Origin: Paenibacillus solanacearum
GTDB lineage: Bacteria > Bacillota > Bacilli > Paenibacillales > NBRC-103111
DNA length: 64,000 bases
Direction: 5' to 3'
Assembly (NCBI RefSeq): GCF_910593845.1
Contig: NZ_CAJVAS010000014.1
Span: 62,001-126,000 of the forward strand
Shown: positions 60,721-64,000 of the stretch, one piece after another
Position numbering within the stretch: the first letter of the stretch is position 1
Layout of the letters: each line of letters opens with the position of its first letter
Program-made: the position numbers and the translations under genes
The notes under the pieces: model-generated
Seen by the model: the letters and a program-made list of their open reading frames with translations, nothing else
The model's database searches: none
What the model was told of the DNA's origin: nothing

Positions 60721-62412
60721 ATGTCCACCATGGTCAAATCTGCGGCGCTTCCCGATCCGGCCGCATCGGAGGATGCAGGCCGCAAGCCGCGCTTGATGCT
60801 CGCGGTCATGCTGCTGTCCGTATTCATGTCGGTCGCGAACATCTTCATCGTCAACGTCGCCACCCCCTCGATTCAGCGCGGGCTGCATGCCGCCTTTTCC
60901 GACGTTCAATTCGTCATTACGAGCTATACGCTTGCCTTTGCCGTCTCGCTCATCATCGGCGGTCGCCTCGGGGACCGGTTCGGCCGCAAGCGTATGCTTC
61001 TGCTCGGCGTCATCGGGTTCACCGTATCCTCGATGCTGTGCGGGCTGGCGTCCGGCGTCGCGATGCTGATCGCCGCCCGTATCATGCAAGGCTTGAGCGC
61101 CGCGCTGATCTCTCCGCAGGTGCTGTCGCTTATCCAGGTGAACTACTCCCCGAGCCAACGGGGGGCCGTCTTCGGCTTGTACGGCGCGGCGCAAGGGATC
61201 GCCGCGTCGACGGGCCAAGTGATCGGCGGCCTGCTGCTTCAGCTCAACCCGTGGGGGCTCGATTGGCGAACTGTCTTTTTCTTCAATGTGCCGGTCGGCC
61301 TAGCGCTCCTGTTCCTCATCCCTTCCATCCGCGAATCCAGAACAGACGACGGCGCCAAGCTGGACTGGGCCGGCGCCCTGCTCGTCGCCGCCGGTCTGCT
61401 CATGCTTGTGTATCCGCTCGTTCAGGGGCAGAAGGAAGGATGGCCGCCGGGCATCATCGCCAGCCTGATCCTGTCGGTGCCCCTGCTGGCGGCATTCGTC
61501 TGGCATGAGAAGCGGCTGCTTCGCCGGGGCCTGGTCCCGTTCATGAACGTGGAGCTGTTCGGGCAGCGGATGTTCACGATCGGCATGACGATCGTCTTCA
61601 TGCTGATGTGCTCGCAAGCCGCGTTCTTCCTGGTGACGGCTTACTTTTTGCAGAGTGGGCTTGGCATGACGGCTCTGGCGGCAGGCTTCGTCATTCTGCC
61701 GATGGGGCTCGGCTATTTTGCCGCCTCGCTGCTGTCGGCCCGAGCCGCCTCCCGCCTCGGCTCGCATGTGCTGACGCTCGGCACGGCGCTCACGGTGACC
61801 GGCTTCCTTGCGCTCGCGCTGTCGGTTCACGCCACGGGCATTTCACCCGGCGGTTACGTCTGGGTTCCCGCCTTGGCCGTGCTCGGCCTCGGTCAAGGCT
61901 TCATCGCCGCTCCGCTGACGAATATCGTGCTGGCCAAAATCCGCAGCAGCCATATCGGCTCGGCTTCCGGCATTTTGACTACCGGGATGCAGGTCGCCTT
62001 CGCAATCGGAACGGGGCTGATCGGCATCGTGTGGCTGAATGCGACCGGACAGCATGCCGATAGCGTCGGCAAGCAGGTAGCGCTGCAGTTGCAGCAGCGC
62101 AGCCCGGCCTACGCAACTCTGTCCGCCGAACAGAGCGGCGCGGCGCTTGAAGCGGTGCGCGCCTGCTATCCGCTGCTCGCCCAAAGCTCCGGCGCCTCGC
62201 CCGTCCCGGCCGATTGCCGCGCTGCGGCAGCGGACGCTTCGCCGGCAAGCCATCTGTACGCCGACGGCATCCGTCAGGCAACGGCGCAAAATTACGCCGA
62301 TTCGTACTTGCTCTGCCTCTTCATTCTGGCAGCGCTCGCCGCCGTCATGTTCCCGCCCGTGCTGGCGCTCGGAAGAAAACGACAGCCGGCGGCGGCGGTT
62401 CCCGTCTCCTGA
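60721..62412 (+). CDS. MFS drug exporter, DHA2 (14-TMS) family
   Basis: A 563-aa membrane protein with about 14 hydrophobic segments. It has GGRLGDRFGRKRMLLLG (motif A, residues about 80-96), ARIMQGLSAALISPQVLSLIQ and a P-G-Y-like GAAQGIAASTGQVIGGLL (motif C). It would expel drugs or toxic metabolites by proton antiport. An extra-membrane loop before the last helix (residues about 440-530) contains cysteines. AAAGGAG precedes the ATG at 60721. It is controlled by the divergent TetR gene (operators described above). Confidence 0.95.
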   Translation: MSTMVKSAALPDPAASEDAGRKPRLMLAVMLLSVFMSVANIFIVNVATPSIQRGLHAAFSDVQFVITSYTLAFAVSLIIGGRLGDRFGRKRMLLLGVIGFTVSSMLCGLASGVAMLIAARIMQGLSAALISPQVLSLIQVNYSPSQRGAVFGLYGAAQGIAASTGQVIGGLLLQLNPWGLDWRTVFFFNVPVGLALLFLIPSIRESRTDDGAKLDWAGALLVAAGLLMLVYPLVQGQKEGWPPGIIASLILSVPLLAAFVWHEKRLLRRGLVPFMNVELFGQRMFTIGMTIVFMLMCSQAAFFLVTAYFLQSGLGMTALAAGFVILPMGLGYFAASLLSARAASRLGSHVLTLGTALTVTGFLALALSVHATGISPGGYVWVPALAVLGLGQGFIAAPLTNIVLAKIRSSHIGSASGILTTGMQVAFAIGTGLIGIVWLNATGQHADSVGKQVALQLQQRSPAYATLSAEQSGAALEAVRACYPLLAQSSGASPVPADCRAAAADASPASHLYADGIRQATAQNYADSYLLCLFILAALAAVMFPPVLALGRKRQPAAAVPVS

Positions 62413-62439
62413 TGGTTCGCAGCATAAGCCGATAACATG

Positions 62440-62490
62440 CAACAGCGGCAGTCGAAGGCGCGAAAATACGCCGCAGACTGGCCGCTGTTG
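62440..62490. terminator. Hairpin after the exporter gene
   Basis: CAACAGCGGC pairs with GCCGCTGTTG and AGTC pairs with GACT; no U-run follows, so its efficiency is uncertain. Confidence 0.5.
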
Positions 62491-62533
62491 TCCATGCTTC
62501 CGTATGCTGAATCTCCGTTATATGTCGCCGCGC

Positions 62534-63031
62534 TTATTGCGGCGGCGTCATGCCGAACTGTGCCCAGCCTTCCTTGGAAGGGCCGTATACCGCAGGGATC
62601 GGCAGCCCCGCCTGGCGCATCAGTACGGTGACTTGTCCCCGATGATGCACAATATGTTTGATCAATCCCATGAAGATCGTCGCGTTGGACTCCTTTCTGC
62701 CGAACGCATTTTGGATTTGCTTCAACGCATCGTCATTCCACTGCGTTTGAAGCGCATCGGCTGCACGAACACTGACCGTACGAAAGGTGTCTGCGATCTC
62801 CTTGGCGGAAGGCACTTCGTCCGGATGGGACACCTTCGCTACCGGAACGCCGAATTCGGTTAAATAATCCGGGATATTCGAGACAAAATGCCACGCAATC
62901 CTTCCGAGCGTACGCCCTCCCGGACATACTTGCTGCTCCAGCGCTTCATCGGTCAGCCCATCCAACACCTTTTGGGTCAATCCTGCCTCATGGTTCCATT
63001 CGACGATCAAATCTTGAACTGTAACGTACAT
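62534..63031 (-). CDS. DinB-family protein
   Basis: A 165-aa four-helix protein. LTQKVLDGLTDEALEQQVCPGGRTLGRIAWHFVSNIPDYL and LIKHIVHHRGQVTVLMRQAGLPIPAVYGPSKEGW show the His triad (His in WHF, His in HHRGQ) of the DinB/YfiT metal-binding family. Such proteins are thiol or hydrolase-like, and most have unknown substrates. ATG 63031 follows AAAGGGATG by 6 bases; the ATG three codons earlier abuts the site. It lies 57 bases after an alpha/beta hydrolase gene, in one probable transcript. Confidence 0.92.
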   Translation of the reverse strand: MYVTVQDLIVEWNHEAGLTQKVLDGLTDEALEQQVCPGGRTLGRIAWHFVSNIPDYLTEFGVPVAKVSHPDEVPSAKEIADTFRTVSVRAADALQTQWNDDALKQIQNAFGRKESNATIFMGLIKHIVHHRGQVTVLMRQAGLPIPAVYGPSKEGWAQFGMTPPQ

Positions 63032-63088
63032 TCTTCTCATCCCTTTCTGATTTTTTCATTCGAGTCCATTCTTGTCCTGCTTCTTATT

Positions 63089-63910
63089 TCAAGCTTGCCG
63101 TTCGTTAAGAAACTCGTTCACCGCATCATAATAACCGTCTATGTCATCGGCATGGACACCGTGGCCGCAATGTTCGAACACGATAAGCTTCGTGCCGGGT
63201 CTTCGCTCTTCCATGCGCCTGGCCTGTTCCGTCGCCAGAATGAAGCTCTTCGCACCGTGAATCAGCAGAATCGGGCAGCTCGAACCTAACCAATCCTCCC
63301 AGAACTCCCCATTGGACTGAGGAACGGACACTCGCAGCCCTTCCAGATCCGTTCGGAATCCCCAACCGAGTTCATCCTCGAACACACTTTCCGCAAAATA
63401 ATCGATCGCCCGCAGCCCTGCGCCCGCAAGCGACGCTCTCAGCGCCTTGAGGGAAGCCGATCGGACGGGAAGCTTGTCCGCGAAGGAGAAGTCGGCTTGA
63501 ATCTCCGCACCGATATCCTCGACGATCAAGGCGTTCACCATGTCGGGGTAACGGGCTGCGAATTGGTACGCATTCAGTCCGCCCAAGGAATGCCCGAGAA
63601 TCGTCACAGCGCGCCCCCCTAGCTCCGTCCGAATGAGGTTCGCAATATCGTTCACGTAATCCTCCCTCGCGTATTCCTTTCCGGGAGAATGATCGCTCCA
63701 GCCATGTCCGCGTTGATCCAGACAAATCACCCGCCAATCTTGGAAACGTGCGGCGAGCTCCGCGAAGGATCGCGCACCAGCCATATACCCGTGCAGCATA
63801 AGCAGTACGCGGTCGCTGTCTCCGCCAAAATCCAGATACGAAAGCCGAACATTCCCCGATTGAACGTATTTCCTCACGGCCGAACCGGTATGAAGGGGAT
63901 TCATCATCAT
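63089..63910 (-). CDS. Alpha/beta-hydrolase
   Basis: A 273-aa enzyme. LMLHGYMAGARSF is the oxyanion block, VICLDQRGHGWSDHS follows, TILGHSLGGLNAYQFAARYP holds the nucleophilic Ser, and CGHGVHADDIDGYYDAVNEFL holds the catalytic His. Cytoplasmic. Relatives include esterases, haloperoxidases and MenH-like lyases; substrate unknown. GGGAG lies 8 bases before the ATG at 63910; neighbouring ATGs allow small shifts. A 9-bp inverted repeat lies just upstream. Confidence 0.9.
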   Translation of the reverse strand: MMMNPLHTGSAVRKYVQSGNVRLSYLDFGGDSDRVLLMLHGYMAGARSFAELAARFQDWRVICLDQRGHGWSDHSPGKEYAREDYVNDIANLIRTELGGRAVTILGHSLGGLNAYQFAARYPDMVNALIVEDIGAEIQADFSFADKLPVRSASLKALRASLAGAGLRAIDYFAESVFEDELGWGFRTDLEGLRVSVPQSNGEFWEDWLGSSCPILLIHGAKSFILATEQARRMEERRPGTKLIVFEHCGHGVHADDIDGYYDAVNEFLNERQA

Positions 63911-63966
63911 AGTCTTCTCTCCCATCGATATAAACTTTCGTCTCGCTCAAATCTATCTTACTCGTT

Positions 63967-63991
63967 AATAGTGACAACAACCGTCACTATT
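63967..63991. promoter_or_regulatory. Inverted repeat upstream of the hydrolase gene
   Basis: AATAGTGAC (63967-63975) and GTCACTATT (63983-63991) form a 9-bp inverted repeat with a 7-base spacer, 57 bases upstream of the hydrolase gene. It fits a TetR-like operator better than a terminator, as no U-run follows. The repressor is unknown. Confidence 0.5.
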
Positions 63992-64000
63992 GTTCAAATT

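Overview
The window (about 57% GC by eye) looks like a chromosomal piece of a spore-forming, low-motility Firmicute of the Paenibacillus/Cohnella type. The evidence is strong AGGAGG-type ribosome sites with frequent GTG/TTG starts, a spoVB homologue behind a sigma-E-like promoter, a CdaS-type sporulation diadenylate cyclase, many LplA-like sugar-binding lipoproteins, and low-complexity intergenic repeats. No rRNA, tRNA, CRISPR, phage or transposase genes were seen.

Layout. 0-4 kb: spoVB, a DUF3892 repeat protein and an S66 peptidase. 4-15 kb: GH105, two metallo-beta-lactamase-fold enzymes, a HAD phosphatase, a GntR regulator with a sulfatase, a 36-aa acidic small ORF, cdaS, a TIM-barrel isomerase, a polar solute-binding lipoprotein and a VOC protein. 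15-21 kb: a PL6 lyase, a GH50-like glycosidase and a sugar-binding lipoprotein, divergent from an AraC regulator. 21-23.6 kb: a repeat-rich non-coding zone around an endonuclease/phosphatase gene. 23.6-41 kb: one long minus-strand run (two sulfatases, two PL21 heparinase-II-like lyases, two further heparinase II/III proteins, GH88, a DUF3604/PHP protein and two solute-binding lipoproteins). It starts at a TTGACA-18-TATGAT promoter next to a likely ROK operator, and a ROK regulator plus another heparinase II/III gene lie on the other side. 44.7-64 kb: mixed housekeeping and accessory genes, including a histidyl-tRNA synthetase paralogue, a WYL-YkgJ-two unknown membrane/nuclease-like proteins operon, a eukaryote-type HisA, an amidase, alcohol dehydrogenases, and a TetR/MFS efflux pair with two palindromic operators.

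How it works together. Most of 4-45 kb can be read as a system for a sulfated, uronic-acid-containing polysaccharide (glycosaminoglycan-like, although the GH50-like and GH105 genes leave algal polymers open). Exported or anchored enzymes (PL6, GH50-like, lipoprotein lyase) would cut the polymer and lipoproteins would bind fragments. Lyases without signal peptides, together with GH88, GH105 and sulfatases, would finish the oligosaccharides inside the cell. No ABC permease genes are present, so permeases must be encoded elsewhere.

The most striking signal is at 46.75-47.0 kb: a promoter, a 15-codon leader peptide with three consecutive His codons, mutually exclusive hairpins and an intrinsic terminator, immediately before the HisRS-like gene. 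This has the parts of a ribosome-mediated attenuator where Firmicutes normally use a T-box. The second candidate for new biology is the 50.7-54.7 kb operon.
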